From Rhodococcus coprophilus NBRC 100603 (GTDB lineage: Bacteria > Actinomycetota > Actinomycetes > Mycobacteriales > Mycobacteriaceae): a stretch of 64,000 nt of DNA. The DNA lies in the NCBI RefSeq assembly GCF_001895045.1, contig NZ_BDAM01000001.1:682001-746000 (forward strand), in the 5' to 3' direction. Positions 18,362-27,425 of the stretch are shown here, piece after piece. The notes under the pieces were generated by a model. It saw nothing but the letters and a program-made list of their open reading frames with translations. It was not told the origin of the DNA and ran no database searches. The position numbers and the translations under genes are program-made. How positions within the stretch are numbered: position 1 is the first letter of the stretch; the number at the start of each line of letters is the position of its first letter.

Positions 18362-19633
18362 TCAGAAGCCTCTCTGTCGGATCACATGTGCTTCGCGGTC
18401 GAGCGCTTCCCGGAACTCCGGGTGCGCGACGGCGATCAGCCTTCTGGTGCGCTCTGCCAAGGTCTGTCCGCGCAGTTCTGCCGCGCCGAACTCGGTGACG
18501 ACGACGTCCACGTCGCTGCGGGCCGTCGTGACCGGACCGGACAGGCAGGCGGTGATGCGGCTGACGGTCCCGCCTTTCGCGGTTGCGGGCAACGCCATGA
18601 TCGCGTGACCGCCCGGCGATCGTGCACCTGCCCGGACGAAATCCACCTGACCGCCTGTGCCACCGAGGTACGCCGATCCGCTCTGTTCCGCGTTGACCTG
18701 TCCGGTCAGGTCGACCTCCATCGCCGAGTTGATGGTGACCAGCTTCTCCAGTTGCGCCAGAACGCCGGCGTCGTGGGTGTATGCCGTCGTGCACATCCGG
18801 ATCTCGCTGTTGCGGTGTGCGAAGTCGTAGAGCCGGCGGGTGCCGATCAGGGCGCCGGTGATCGACACGCCGCGGTCGATTGCCTTTCGGGCGTTGGTGA
18901 CTGCGCCCGCCTCGACCAAGTCGACCAGTCCGTCGCCCAGCATCCCGGAATGCACCCCGAGATCCCGGCGGTCGGACAGCAGACGAAGGATCGCGTCGGG
19001 CACACCACCGACCCCCATCTGGATGACCGAACCGTCGTCGATGTACGACGCGGCGTGCCGCGCGATCGCTTCGTCGGTCTCGCCGATGGCTCCGGGAGAA
19101 ACCTGCACCGGCGGCCGGGAAACGTGTACGGCGTGATCGATATCGGAGGACGAGATCGTCTCACCGCAGGTGAAGGGCACCTGATCGTTGACTTCCGCTA
19201 CCACGACGCGCGCACGCGCCACGGCTGCCTGTACGTAGTCGCTGACCAGCCCGAAGCTGTGGTTGCCGTCGTTGTCGGCGGGGCTGACCTGCACCAGTGC
19301 CACGTCGCAGCCGATGATTCCGGCCTCGATCATGGGACCGACCTGACTGACGTGGCACGGTATGACGTCGAGGCGGTGCGCTTTGCTCATCGACCTCAGG
19401 GCACCGATCGCGCCCATGCTCGACAGCGAGAAACTCTCCGCCGTCTCGGGAGTGAATATTCCGGAGAAACTCGTGGCGACAAAGACTTTCAGATCCCCGA
19501 TGGCGTCGCCTTGCGCGATCAGCGCTTCGATCAGCGTCGACGGTTCTCCGCAGGCCTGCCCCACGACGATGTGGTCTCCGGGGCGGACGAAGTCGCGGAT
19601 ATCGATATCGGCATCGGTACGCCCCTGCATCAT
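18362..19633 (-). CDS. Acetyl-CoA hydrolase / 4-hydroxybutyrate CoA-transferase family protein
   Basis: About 423 residues, the two-lobe family I CoA-transferase fold of the AbfT/Cat1 type. Signs are DYVQAAVARARVVVAEVN, GVGGVPDAIL, HSGMLGDGLVDLVEAGAVTNARK and, near residue 315, GQVNAEQSG with GGTGGQVDF, the region that carries the catalytic glutamate in this family. It should move CoA from acetyl-CoA or another donor to a carboxylate, or hydrolyse the thioester. ATG 19633 overlaps the stop of the CaiB-type gene (ATGA), so translation is coupled; a second ATG follows directly. GGAAAG is ~6 nt upstream. Confidence 0.85.
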   Translation of the reverse strand: MMQGRTDADIDIRDFVRPGDHIVVGQACGEPSTLIEALIAQGDAIGDLKVFVATSFSGIFTPETAESFSLSSMGAIGALRSMSKAHRLDVIPCHVSQVGPMIEAGIIGCDVALVQVSPADNDGNHSFGLVSDYVQAAVARARVVVAEVNDQVPFTCGETISSSDIDHAVHVSRPPVQVSPGAIGETDEAIARHAASYIDDGSVIQMGVGGVPDAILRLLSDRRDLGVHSGMLGDGLVDLVEAGAVTNARKAIDRGVSITGALIGTRRLYDFAHRNSEIRMCTTAYTHDAGVLAQLEKLVTINSAMEVDLTGQVNAEQSGSAYLGGTGGQVDFVRAGARSPGGHAIMALPATAKGGTVSRITACLSGPVTTARSDVDVVVTEFGAAELRGQTLAERTRRLIAVAHPEFREALDREAHVIRQRGF

Positions 19634-20835
19634 GGGCTTTCCGTTCCGTCGGCTGCCGTCGAGCCGAATGCGCGGTCGCGAGAACACGGTTCGGTGGATA
19701 CTCGTAGCTGCGCGAGAACCTCGTCGGTGTCGGCGCCGAGCCTGGGAGCCGGCCCGGCTATGCGTCCGGGGGTGCGTGAGAACCAGGTCGGCGGGCCGGG
19801 GTAGCGCACCGGTCCGTAGGGAGATTCGACTTCGTCGAAGAATCCGGTCTCTTCCAGGTGCGGATTGTCGAACAGTTCGTCGAGCGTCCGGACGGGCGCG
19901 GCGGGAATGTCGCGTGAGCGCAGGAGGTCGAGCCACTCCTGCGTGGTGCGCTCCTCGAACGTCGTCCCCAGCAGTGCGTAGACCTCGTCTATCCGGCGGG
20001 CGCGTTGTTCGAGTGTCGCGAAGTGAGCGCCTGCCCATTCGGGCTTGACCGCGTCGACGAATGCCGCCCATTGCTTGTCGTTGTAGACGAGCGCCGAGAT
20101 CAGTCCGTCCTTGGTGCGGTACGGTTTTCGGTTCCGTGCCACGACCCGCGGATAGACGGCAGGTCCGAGCGGCGGAGTGAACATGGCGCCGTTGCCGTGT
20201 TCGACGAGCATGAACGCCGCCATCGTTTCGAACATGGCAACTTCGACCTCCTGGCCCTCACCGGTGCGTTCGCGGTGGAACAGCGCCATCGTGGTGGCGT
20301 AGAGAGCGGTCATCCCGGCGACCTTGTCGGCGATGATCGTGCCCACGTACCCGGACTCACCGGTGAGTTGCTCCTGGACCGACGGGAGTCCGCATTCGGC
20401 TTGGATCGTGTCGTCGTAAGCGGTGAGGTCGGAGTCGGGGCCGCCGCGCCCGTATCCGTAGCAGTTGGTGTAGACGATCGACGGGTTGAGCGCCGCGACG
20501 TCGTCGTAGCCGAATCCGAGCTTCGTTATCGCCGTGGCGCGCATCGAATGGATGAACACATCGGCGTCGAGGATCAGCTCCCGTAGCGTGGCCGCTCCTT
20601 CGGTGGTGCGCAGATCCAGCACGACACTGCGTTTGCCACGGTTGACGTTGACGAAGACACCACCCATTCCCGGTTCGGGCCCGACCGAGATGTAGCGGGT
20701 GTTGTCACCGGCCGGTGGTTCGATCTTGATCACGTCCGCCCCCATGTCGGCCATGATCTGGGTGCAGTACGGACCCATCACCATTGCCGTCAGGTCGACG
20801 ACTCGCACTCCTGACAGGGGACCTCGGTGTTTCAT
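19630..20835 (-). CDS. CaiB/BaiF-type (class III) CoA-transferase
   Basis: 401 residues, usual length for the family. Starts with the Rossmann-like GVRVVDLTAMVMGPYCTQ and ADVIKIEPPAGDNTR; the catalytic aspartate that forms the mixed anhydride is D170 in IIADKVAG; RTGEGQEVEVAMFETM is a family signature. These enzymes move CoA between carboxylic acids and are common in bile-acid, carnitine, oxalate and aromatic pathways. First gene of its operon; ATG start with GAGG 9 nt upstream. Two transferases of unrelated families in one operon is unusual and suggests activation and recycling of two different acids, which is inference. Confidence 0.9.
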   Translation of the reverse strand: MKHRGPLSGVRVVDLTAMVMGPYCTQIMADMGADVIKIEPPAGDNTRYISVGPEPGMGGVFVNVNRGKRSVVLDLRTTEGAATLRELILDADVFIHSMRATAITKLGFGYDDVAALNPSIVYTNCYGYGRGGPDSDLTAYDDTIQAECGLPSVQEQLTGESGYVGTIIADKVAGMTALYATTMALFHRERTGEGQEVEVAMFETMAAFMLVEHGNGAMFTPPLGPAVYPRVVARNRKPYRTKDGLISALVYNDKQWAAFVDAVKPEWAGAHFATLEQRARRIDEVYALLGTTFEERTTQEWLDLLRSRDIPAAPVRTLDELFDNPHLEETGFFDEVESPYGPVRYPGPPTWFSRTPGRIAGPAPRLGADTDEVLAQLRVSTEPCSRDRAFGSTAADGTESP

Positions 20836-20921
20836 CGACAGAACCTCGCTGCTGCGTCGGGTCGGAGTCCCGGAGACGCACGCGGGCCTTCCGGGAACGG
20901 CGCAAAACTATCAGATGAATC

Positions 20922-20944
20922 TTTACAAGGATAGTGGTATGACT
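20922..20944. promoter_or_regulatory. Operator A of the shared motif
   Basis: TTTACAAGGATAGTGGTATG lies in the divergent spacer between the CaiB-type gene and the AMP-dependent ligase gene. The left half (ACAAGGATAG) matches the other three copies; the right half is degenerate. It overlaps an extended -10 box for the plus-strand gene (TGG-TATGAC, 20935-20943), so a bound protein would block it. Confidence 0.55.
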
Positions 20945-20946
20945 GG

Positions 20947-22467
20947 GTGGTGGACAGAACCAGAGCCCTCTCGGGCACGATCGACACGGTGCTCGATGCC
21001 GCGCTGGCAGCCCACCCCGACGCACCGGCGATCGATGCCGCATCCGGGGTCTGGTCGTACGCCGAGCTCGACGATCACGCGCGACGCGCGGCGGGAGCGC
21101 TGTGGTCACTCGGTGTCAGGCCCGGCGACCGCGTCGCCGCGTGCCTCCCCAACGACCTCGACATCGTCGCCGCTTTCCACGGCGCGCAACGCGTCGGCGC
21201 GATCTGGGCAGGCATCGGCGAAGCGCTGTCCGAGCCCGAACAGAAACATCTGCACGACATCTGCGCACCCACGGTGGTCCTCGCCGGATCGCAGTACAAG
21301 CCGGGCGGGCAGCGGAGTATCGATCCCGAGCGCTGGGCGCAGCTCCTCGGCAACGACCACGAGGTCCCGGAACTGACGCACGACCTCGATCAGCCTGCCG
21401 GAATCGCTTTCACCAGTGGAACTTCCGGGACTCCGAAAGCCGTGGTGCACAGCCAGCGCAACCTGCTCCTGCCCGGGGCGGTGCTCGTCGCCACCCGCGG
21501 CTGGGGACCGGAACTCCGCAAGGGAGACAGCTTCCCCCTCACTATCCTCAACCTCATGGTGCTCTCGACTCTCCTCACCGCCCAGGCGGGCGGGTGCGCG
21601 GTCGTCATGGACCGCCGCGACCTCGAGGGTGTCGCGGAGTGGATCTCCTCCCGCCGCGTCACCGTGTGGAACGGGGCGCCCGCGCAGCTCTACGATCTCG
21701 CCGCGCGCCCGGACCTCGATCTCGGATCTCTCCGTGAGGTGTGGAGCGGCGGCAGCGACACTCCCGACGCGCTGCGCAAGGCGTTCGCCGAGGCGCACGG
21801 CCTGGTGCCGCGGGTCACCTACGGGCTCACGGAAGCACCCACCGTCGTATCGATCGATCCGGCCGGGGCGCAGTGGCAGCCGGGCACGAGCGGGCAGGTG
21901 CTCCCCCAGTACGACGTCGGCGCCTACGACGACGAAGGTCGCCGCCTCCCTCCGGGTGTGCCAGGAGAACTGCGGCTCTCCGCTGCGACCACCGGGCCGT
22001 GGGCCGGCGCGTGGACACCGATGCTCGGTTACCTCGAGGCGGGGACCATCCAGGCGCCGGAGCCCGGAACGATCCCCACCGGCGACATCGGAACCGTCGA
22101 CGACGACGGCTGGCTCACCGTCGTCGACCGTAAGAAACTCGTCATCATCCGGGGTGGTGCCAACGTCTACCCGCTCGAAGTGGAACGCGTCATCGCCACC
22201 CACCCCGACATCGCGAAGGTCGCGGTGTACCCGGTACCGGACGACCGGCTCGGGCAACGCGTCGCCGCTGTCGTCGAAACTTCCGGTGCACAACCGGATT
22301 TCGACGCGCTGACCGAGCTGTGCCGCAGTGAGCTTTCCCCGTACAAGGTCCCGGAGATCTGGACCCGGATCGACTGCCTGCCCGTCAACGCCATGGGCAA
22401 GATCCAGCGTGCCGGCTTGTACGAACTCGTCGACGCCCACCGCCGCTCCGGGCGCGACGACACATGA
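20947..22467 (+). CDS. AMP-dependent acyl-CoA synthetase / ligase
   Basis: 506 residues. ATP/AMP motif FTSGTSGTPKAVVH (~160), YGLTEAPT (~300) for adenine binding, PTGDIGTVDDDGWL and DRKKLVIIRGG for the hinge, and the catalytic lysine in NAMGKIQR near the end, so all adenylation elements are present. It activates a carboxylic acid as CoA thioester. Two adjacent GTG codons (20947 and 20950) could start it; an extended -10 box ends 6 nt before the second, which again suggests a leaderless mRNA and places the start right after operator A. Followed by an SDR gene 46 bp downstream in the same operon. Confidence 0.88.
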   Translation: MVDRTRALSGTIDTVLDAALAAHPDAPAIDAASGVWSYAELDDHARRAAGALWSLGVRPGDRVAACLPNDLDIVAAFHGAQRVGAIWAGIGEALSEPEQKHLHDICAPTVVLAGSQYKPGGQRSIDPERWAQLLGNDHEVPELTHDLDQPAGIAFTSGTSGTPKAVVHSQRNLLLPGAVLVATRGWGPELRKGDSFPLTILNLMVLSTLLTAQAGGCAVVMDRRDLEGVAEWISSRRVTVWNGAPAQLYDLAARPDLDLGSLREVWSGGSDTPDALRKAFAEAHGLVPRVTYGLTEAPTVVSIDPAGAQWQPGTSGQVLPQYDVGAYDDEGRRLPPGVPGELRLSAATTGPWAGAWTPMLGYLEAGTIQAPEPGTIPTGDIGTVDDDGWLTVVDRKKLVIIRGGANVYPLEVERVIATHPDIAKVAVYPVPDDRLGQRVAAVVETSGAQPDFDALTELCRSELSPYKVPEIWTRIDCLPVNAMGKIQRAGLYELVDAHRRSGRDDT

Positions 22468-22513
22468 CGACCTGCTCGCAGATCGTTCCGCCCACGAAAT
22501 CGAGGAGTGCCCT

Positions 22514-23290
22514 GTGGCGTTGAACAACGAGATCGCCGCCCGGATGTTCGGCCTGGAAGGCCGGGTGGCGATCGTGACCGGCGCGTCGTCGGGACTCGGC
22601 GCGACAGTCGCCGAAACGCTGGCGGGGTTCGGTGCGAAGGTGGCGGTCGTCGCCCGGCGTAAGGACCGGCTCGAAGAACTCGCCGAGCGGATCGGCGGCA
22701 TCGCGGTGGCCGCCGATCTGACCGATCTCGACGGAATCGGCCAGGTGGTGCCGGCCGTGGCGGAGAGCCTCGGACCGCCGGAGATCCTGGTGAACGCGGC
22801 GGGAAGCATGTTCACGGAGGAACGAGCGGAGTCGGAACCACTCGACGCGATGCGCCGCACGCTCGATCTCAACCTGCTGGCGCCGTTCCGGCTCGCCCAG
22901 GACGTCTTCCCCCATATGCGCGCGGTCGGCCGCGGCGCGATCGTGAACGTGTCGTCCATCAGCGGCCGGGTAGGCGTCCCCGGTATCCCCCAGGCCTCCT
23001 ATGCCGCAAGCAAACTCGGGCTGTCCGGGCTGACTGCCGAACTGGCGGTGCAATGGGCGCGGCACTCGATCCGCGTGAACACGGTGGCGCCGGGGTTCTT
23101 TCGGAGCGAGATCACCGGCCCCCTCTACGAGAGCGAGCGTGCCTCCGAATACCTCCGGAGAAACACCCCGCTCCCCAAGGACGGAACGGCCGACGACATC
23201 GTCGGCGCGATCGTGTGGCTCGCCGGTGACGCCGGTAGTTACGTCACCGGTCAGACCATCGTCGTGGACGGCGGATGGACCGCACGCTGA
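22514..23290 (+). CDS. Short-chain dehydrogenase/reductase
   Basis: 258 residues, classical SDR. Cofactor loop TGASSGLG (~22-29), NAAG after strand 4, catalytic serine in NVSSISG, Tyr and Lys in SYAASK. The basic VARRKDR after strand 2 suggests NADP(H). It should oxidise a hydroxyl or reduce a keto group, perhaps on the CoA ester made by the ligase next door. GTG start supported by GAGGAG 7 nt upstream; the upstream open frame overlaps the ligase and is not used. Convergent with the oppF-like gene, 10 bp apart. Confidence 0.9.
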   Translation: MALNNEIAARMFGLEGRVAIVTGASSGLGATVAETLAGFGAKVAVVARRKDRLEELAERIGGIAVAADLTDLDGIGQVVPAVAESLGPPEILVNAAGSMFTEERAESEPLDAMRRTLDLNLLAPFRLAQDVFPHMRAVGRGAIVNVSSISGRVGVPGIPQASYAASKLGLSGLTAELAVQWARHSIRVNTVAPGFFRSEITGPLYESERASEYLRRNTPLPKDGTADDIVGAIVWLAGDAGSYVTGQTIVVDGGWTAR

Positions 23291-23300
23291 CCCTCCCCCG

Positions 23301-24347
23301 TCACCCGGTGAGGACGCCGGTACCTACCGCCTCACCGACGCTTACGGCCGCTGGGTCAGCGCCTTCGGGAAAATGGCACGCCACGAAATGCCCGGGCCGA
23401 ATTTCGCGGACGCTGGGCTCCTCGACGGCACAAGTGTCCTGAGCCGACGGGCATCGGGTGCGGAACCGGCAGCCGCTCGGCGGATCGACCGGCGACGGAA
23501 TATCGCCGGTGCTGACGGCGCGCCGCGGTTGCGCCTCTGGGTCCGGTTCGGGAACGGCGCTGATGAGGGCGCGCGTGTAGGGGTGTGCCGGTGCGGTGAA
23601 CAGTTCGTCCGACTCCGCGACCTCGCACACCTTGCCGAGATACATCACCACGACCCGGTCGCTCACGTTCTTGACCACCGCGAGGTCGTGAGCGATGAAG
23701 ACCAGGGTGAGCTTGTACCGGGTCTTCATGTCTTCGAGCAGGTTGATGATCTGTGCCTGCACGGATACATCGAGTGCTGCCACCGGCTCGTCACAGATCA
23801 CGAGTTCGGGATCGAGAACCATCGCGCGCGCAATGGAGATCCTCTGGCACTGCCCGCCGGAGAATTCGTGGGGCAGACGATCTGACGCCGTGTCCGGGTC
23901 GAGTCCCACCCGCTCGAGAATCGTCCGGGTGCGACTCTCGATTTCGGTCGCCGACACCCCTCCCTGGATGCGCAAGCCTTCGGCGACGATGTCTTTGACC
24001 TTGCGCATCGGGTTCAGGGAAGAAATCGGATCCTGGAAGATCATCTGTAGTTTCCGGCGCTGGGAGCGGAGCCCGGAGCCGCGGAGGCCGACGAGTTCGG
24101 ATCCGTCCACCACCACCGATCCCGATGTGGGCGGGGGAAGTTGCAGGATCGCCTTCGCCACACTGGACTTGCCGCATCCTGATTCCCCGACCAGACCGAC
24201 GGTCTCTCCTCGCCGGGCGTCGAAGCTCACGTCGGAGACCGCGAAGACGCGCGCGTTACCGCCGTTCGCGTATTCGACGGTGAGGTTTCGCACGCTCAGC
24301 ACTACGTCGGGGTCGTCGCGGAGGTGCGCTGTTCCACTGCCGGCCAT
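23301..24347 (-). CDS. Oligopeptide/dipeptide-type ABC importer, ATPase 2 (OppF/DppF-like)
   Basis: 348 residues. Walker A GESGCGKSS, signature FSGGQCQR, Walker B LVICDEPVAALD, H-loop IAHDL, and the C-terminal cysteine-rich oligopeptide/nickel extension (CRFRTRCPSAQDTCAVEEP) that binds an Fe-S cluster in some relatives. It powers import together with the OppD-like partner. Last gene of the six-gene transporter operon; its ATG overlaps the stop of the upstream ATPase by one base (TGATG). Confidence 0.92.
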   Translation of the reverse strand: MAGSGTAHLRDDPDVVLSVRNLTVEYANGGNARVFAVSDVSFDARRGETVGLVGESGCGKSSVAKAILQLPPPTSGSVVVDGSELVGLRGSGLRSQRRKLQMIFQDPISSLNPMRKVKDIVAEGLRIQGGVSATEIESRTRTILERVGLDPDTASDRLPHEFSGGQCQRISIARAMVLDPELVICDEPVAALDVSVQAQIINLLEDMKTRYKLTLVFIAHDLAVVKNVSDRVVVMYLGKVCEVAESDELFTAPAHPYTRALISAVPEPDPEAQPRRAVSTGDIPSPVDPPSGCRFRTRCPSAQDTCAVEEPSVREIRPGHFVACHFPEGADPAAVSVGEAVGTGVLTG

Positions 24348-25474
24348 CAGATCACGTCCCTGGAATCGATTCGGGTGCCCGCCGCGGTCACACCCGCGGC
24401 GGCGTTGACTTCTCGAGCGGTGTCACCGGCGGGCGTTCCCAATGGGAAGAAACATGCGGCCGAATGCAGGGGTGAGTCGTCGGTGACCACCAGCCGGGGA
24501 GTTTCCGACAAGCACCGGGCCTGCGCCGACGGACATCTCGGCGCGAAACTGCACCCCGGCGGTGGGTCGATGACGGTCGGTGGCCGGCCGGGAATCGAGG
24601 GTAGACGGGTGTGGCTCGGATCCGACAACCGTGGAATCGCGTCCATGAGTGCCCGGGTGTACGGGTGCCGCATGCGTGAGAACAGCTGTTTCGTCGGCCC
24701 GGTCTCCACGATCCTTCCCGCATACATCACCGCGATCGAATCGGTGCGTCCTGCCACGACCCCGAGATCGTGCGTGATGAGGATCATGCCCATGTCGGTC
24801 CTCTCCTGCAGATCGCGGAGCAGGTCGAGGATCTGTTGCTGCACGGTGACGTCGAGCGCTGTGGTGGGCTCGTCGGCGATGAGCAACTTGGGCGAGCACG
24901 CGATTGCCAGCGCGATCGTCACCCGCTGCCGCATCCCGCCCGAGAGGTGGTGCGGGTACTGGCCGAACCGTGTCGCGGGCTCCGGGATACCGACCTCGGT
25001 GAGCAACCGGATCGCCTCCGCCTTCGCCGAGCGGCGATCGAGACCGAGATGGAATCGGAGTGTCTCCGTAAGTTGCTGTCCGACGGTGAGAACCGGTGTC
25101 AGGGACGTCATCGGATCCTGGAACACCATGGACAGGTCCACACCCCAGAGGTGCTTGTTCCGCTTCGGAGAGACGGTGGCGAGATCGACCCCGTCGAGAA
25201 GGATCCGGCTGCCCGGCAGCACGTGCGCGTTCGGAGCCAGAATCTTCATGATCGCGCGGGAGAGCACGGACTTTCCGGAACCCGACTCGCCGACGATGCC
25301 GAGGGTTCGGCCGGCCGCGATGTCGAGGTCCACTCCGTCGACCGCCCGGACCAGACCCCGCGCAGTCTCGAAGCGGACCCGCAGATCCCGCACCTCGAGC
25401 AACGCGCCGCCGGGCGTGGTCGCGACCGGTTGCTCGACGGTGGTGCCGAGTACCGCCTCGTCTGCCTTGGTCAT
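24347..25474 (-). CDS. Oligopeptide/dipeptide-type ABC importer, ATPase 1 (OppD/DppD-like)
   Basis: 375 residues. Walker A GESGSGKSV, Q-loop MVFQDPM, signature LSGGMRQR, Walker B LLIADEPTTALD, and the C-terminal oligopeptide_HPY extension with CSFAPRCPSAQARCLSETP. A ~25-residue hydrophilic N-terminal tail precedes the ATPase core. Pairs with the OppF-like protein as a heterodimeric ATPase. ATG start overlaps the permease stop (ATGA); GGGAG lies ~8 nt upstream. Confidence 0.92.
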   Translation of the reverse strand: MTKADEAVLGTTVEQPVATTPGGALLEVRDLRVRFETARGLVRAVDGVDLDIAAGRTLGIVGESGSGKSVLSRAIMKILAPNAHVLPGSRILLDGVDLATVSPKRNKHLWGVDLSMVFQDPMTSLTPVLTVGQQLTETLRFHLGLDRRSAKAEAIRLLTEVGIPEPATRFGQYPHHLSGGMRQRVTIALAIACSPKLLIADEPTTALDVTVQQQILDLLRDLQERTDMGMILITHDLGVVAGRTDSIAVMYAGRIVETGPTKQLFSRMRHPYTRALMDAIPRLSDPSHTRLPSIPGRPPTVIDPPPGCSFAPRCPSAQARCLSETPRLVVTDDSPLHSAACFFPLGTPAGDTAREVNAAAGVTAAGTRIDSRDVI

Positions 25475-26373
25475 ATGGACGACTCCCTGCCTACCCGGCC
25501 GCGCACCCAGTCGCCGAGTTTGTTGAACGAGTACACGGTGAGAAAGAAGAACAACGACGGTACGAGTACGAGATGCGGATACTCCCTCAGGGATTCGCGT
25601 CCCGCGGCCAGCATTCCGCCCCAACTGGGCGTCGGCGGTGGCACTCCGAGTCCGAGGAAACTCAGGCTGCCTTCGGCGACGACGAGGGTCGCCATCACCA
25701 CGAGAGCCAGCGACATGACGGGGAGCATGACGTTGGCGAGCAACTCGCGCACCAGCACGCGCCACGGGCCCGCACCGAGAGCTTTTGCGGCCGTCACGAA
25801 TTCGCGGCCGGAGAAGGCCATCGTGTTGGCGCGCGCCACGCGCGCGAAGTTCGGGATGCCGAGCAACGCCAGGCCGAGCACCAGTGTGGGCAAGCCCGGT
25901 CCCAGTGCGGCAACCAGCGCGATGAGGAAGATGAGGGCGGGAAAGGACAGCAGGAAGTTCACGAGAAGCGAGACCACACGGTCCACCACTCCTCGGAAAT
26001 ACCCCGCCACCATCCCCACCACGACGCCGACGATCATCGCGATGGCTGTGCCACCGATCGCCACTGCCATCGAGACCCGCGCACCGTGGATACACCGCGA
26101 CAGGATGTCGCGGCCCAGCGAATCGGTTCCGAGTGGGTGCGCGCCGAATGAGGGCGGTGCACTGAAGTCGTCGGTGATCTCGTTGGGGTCGGGCAACGGT
26201 AGCCAGTCCGCCGCCACCGCGGCGAGGACGATCGCAGCGATCCACACCGCGCCGAGGATCGCGCCGTAGTCCCGTCGGCGCCGGCGTGTCTTTCTTTGAG
26301 CCGGAGGAGCTTCGACGATCGGGAGACCCACTTGCGCGGTGTCGGCGCCGCCCTGCCTGATGACATCGGTCAC
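25471..26373 (-). CDS. Oligopeptide/dipeptide-type ABC importer, permease (OppC/DppC-like)
   Basis: 300 residues. A cytoplasmic basic N-terminus (RKTRRRRRDYG), one helix, the OppC_N segment with HPLGTDSLGRDILSR, then five more helices. The coupling loop that docks on the ATPase is seen as ARVARANTMAFSGREFVTAAKALGAG. GTG 26371-26373 overlaps the OppB-like stop by 4 bp. Sits in the membrane as partner of the OppB-like protein. Confidence 0.92.
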   Translation of the reverse strand: MTDVIRQGGADTAQVGLPIVEAPPAQRKTRRRRRDYGAILGAVWIAAIVLAAVAADWLPLPDPNEITDDFSAPPSFGAHPLGTDSLGRDILSRCIHGARVSMAVAIGGTAIAMIVGVVVGMVAGYFRGVVDRVVSLLVNFLLSFPALIFLIALVAALGPGLPTLVLGLALLGIPNFARVARANTMAFSGREFVTAAKALGAGPWRVLVRELLANVMLPVMSLALVVMATLVVAEGSLSFLGLGVPPPTPSWGGMLAAGRESLREYPHLVLVPSLFFFLTVYSFNKLGDWVRGRVGRESSI

Positions 26374-27332
26374 GACGCACGCACCTTCCTCAGCCGGGGG
26401 TCGAGCAAGGGGTAGGCCAGATCCACGACGGTGTTGATGGTCAGGTAGAGCAAGGCGCTGAGCAGGACGACGGCCTGCACGACGATGAAGTCGCGGGAAA
26501 GAATCGAATTGACCACGAGGCTGCCCATGCCGGGCAGGGAGAAGATCAGTTCCACGATCACGGTGCCGCCGATGAGCCGGCCGATCACCACGCCGGACAC
26601 CGTGACGAGGGAGAAGGACGACTGCCGCAGTGCGTGCCGGACGAGGATTCGTGACGTCGGCAGGCCCCGGGCACGGGCCGAGAGCACGTGGTCCTGCTGC
26701 AGGGTGGCCATCATGTCGCCCTTGAGCAGACGCGTGAACAACACGCACTCCCCCGCCGCCAGCGTCAGCACCGGGAGCGCGATGTGCAGGAGGTGTTCGA
26801 CGGGGTCCTCGGAGAACGGCACCCAGCCGAGCGTCGGCAGAACGCCCAGCTGCACGCCGAAGACGAAGACGAGAAGAATGCCCAGCACGAACGACGGCAC
26901 AGCCAGGGTCGCGGACGTCAACGCGGTCGCGATCCGGTCCAGGCGGCCACCCGGGCGATAGGCGGACCACACTCCCACGGGGATCGACACTGCGAGCGCA
27001 ACGATCATCGACAGGATCGCCAGTTCCAGTGACACCGGTGCCCGTTCGGCGATCGACGACAGCACATCCGTCTGCGTGGTGAACGAACGCCCGAAATCAC
27101 CTTGCAGCACCGCGCCGATCCACGAGAGGTACCGCTCGACGAGTGGTTCGTCGAGGCCGTAGGTGGTGCGTGCGAGTTCGCGCATCTCGTCGCTCGCGCC
27201 CGGCGGGACCAGGCTGTCGACCGGATCGCCCGGGATCATTTCCAGCAGCAGGAACACCGCCACACTGACCATCCAGATCAGCAGTACGAAGTTTCCTATC
27301 GGTACCGCAGTTCGTCTGAACATTCGGCCCAC
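26370..27332 (-). CDS. Oligopeptide/dipeptide-type ABC importer, permease (OppB/DppB-like)
   Basis: 320 residues, six predicted helices. Typical features: first helix followed by MIPGDPVDSLVPPGAS, the periplasmic domain with YGLDEPLVERYLSW, and the coupling loop LLKGDMMATLQQDHVLSARARGLP. GTG 27332 is taken as start; ATG 27323 three codons later is possible. A strong hairpin (27362-27409) separates it from the binding-protein gene upstream, a common way to keep permease levels below binding-protein levels. Confidence 0.9.
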   Translation of the reverse strand: MGRMFRRTAVPIGNFVLLIWMVSVAVFLLLEMIPGDPVDSLVPPGASDEMRELARTTYGLDEPLVERYLSWIGAVLQGDFGRSFTTQTDVLSSIAERAPVSLELAILSMIVALAVSIPVGVWSAYRPGGRLDRIATALTSATLAVPSFVLGILLVFVFGVQLGVLPTLGWVPFSEDPVEHLLHIALPVLTLAAGECVLFTRLLKGDMMATLQQDHVLSARARGLPTSRILVRHALRQSSFSLVTVSGVVIGRLIGGTVIVELIFSLPGMGSLVVNSILSRDFIVVQAVVLLSALLYLTINTVVDLAYPLLDPRLRKVRAS

Positions 27333-27361
27333 GCTCGTTCAACCCCGTTCGTTCGGTGCGA

Positions 27362-27409
27362 AGATGCGTGCGGGCACAGCCGTGGATCACGACCGTGCCC
27401 GCCGCATCT
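27362..27409 (-). terminator. Long interrupted hairpin between binding-protein and permease genes
   Basis: Outer arms AGATGCG/CGCATCT, inner arms GCGGGCAC/GTGCCCGC, and a CGTG/CACG tip: about 19 pairs with small bulges. It probably acts as a partial terminator or RNA-stability element inside the operon, lowering expression of the permease and ATPase genes relative to the binding proteins. Confidence 0.65.
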
Positions 27410-27425
27410 CCGGGCAGGCGGAGAA

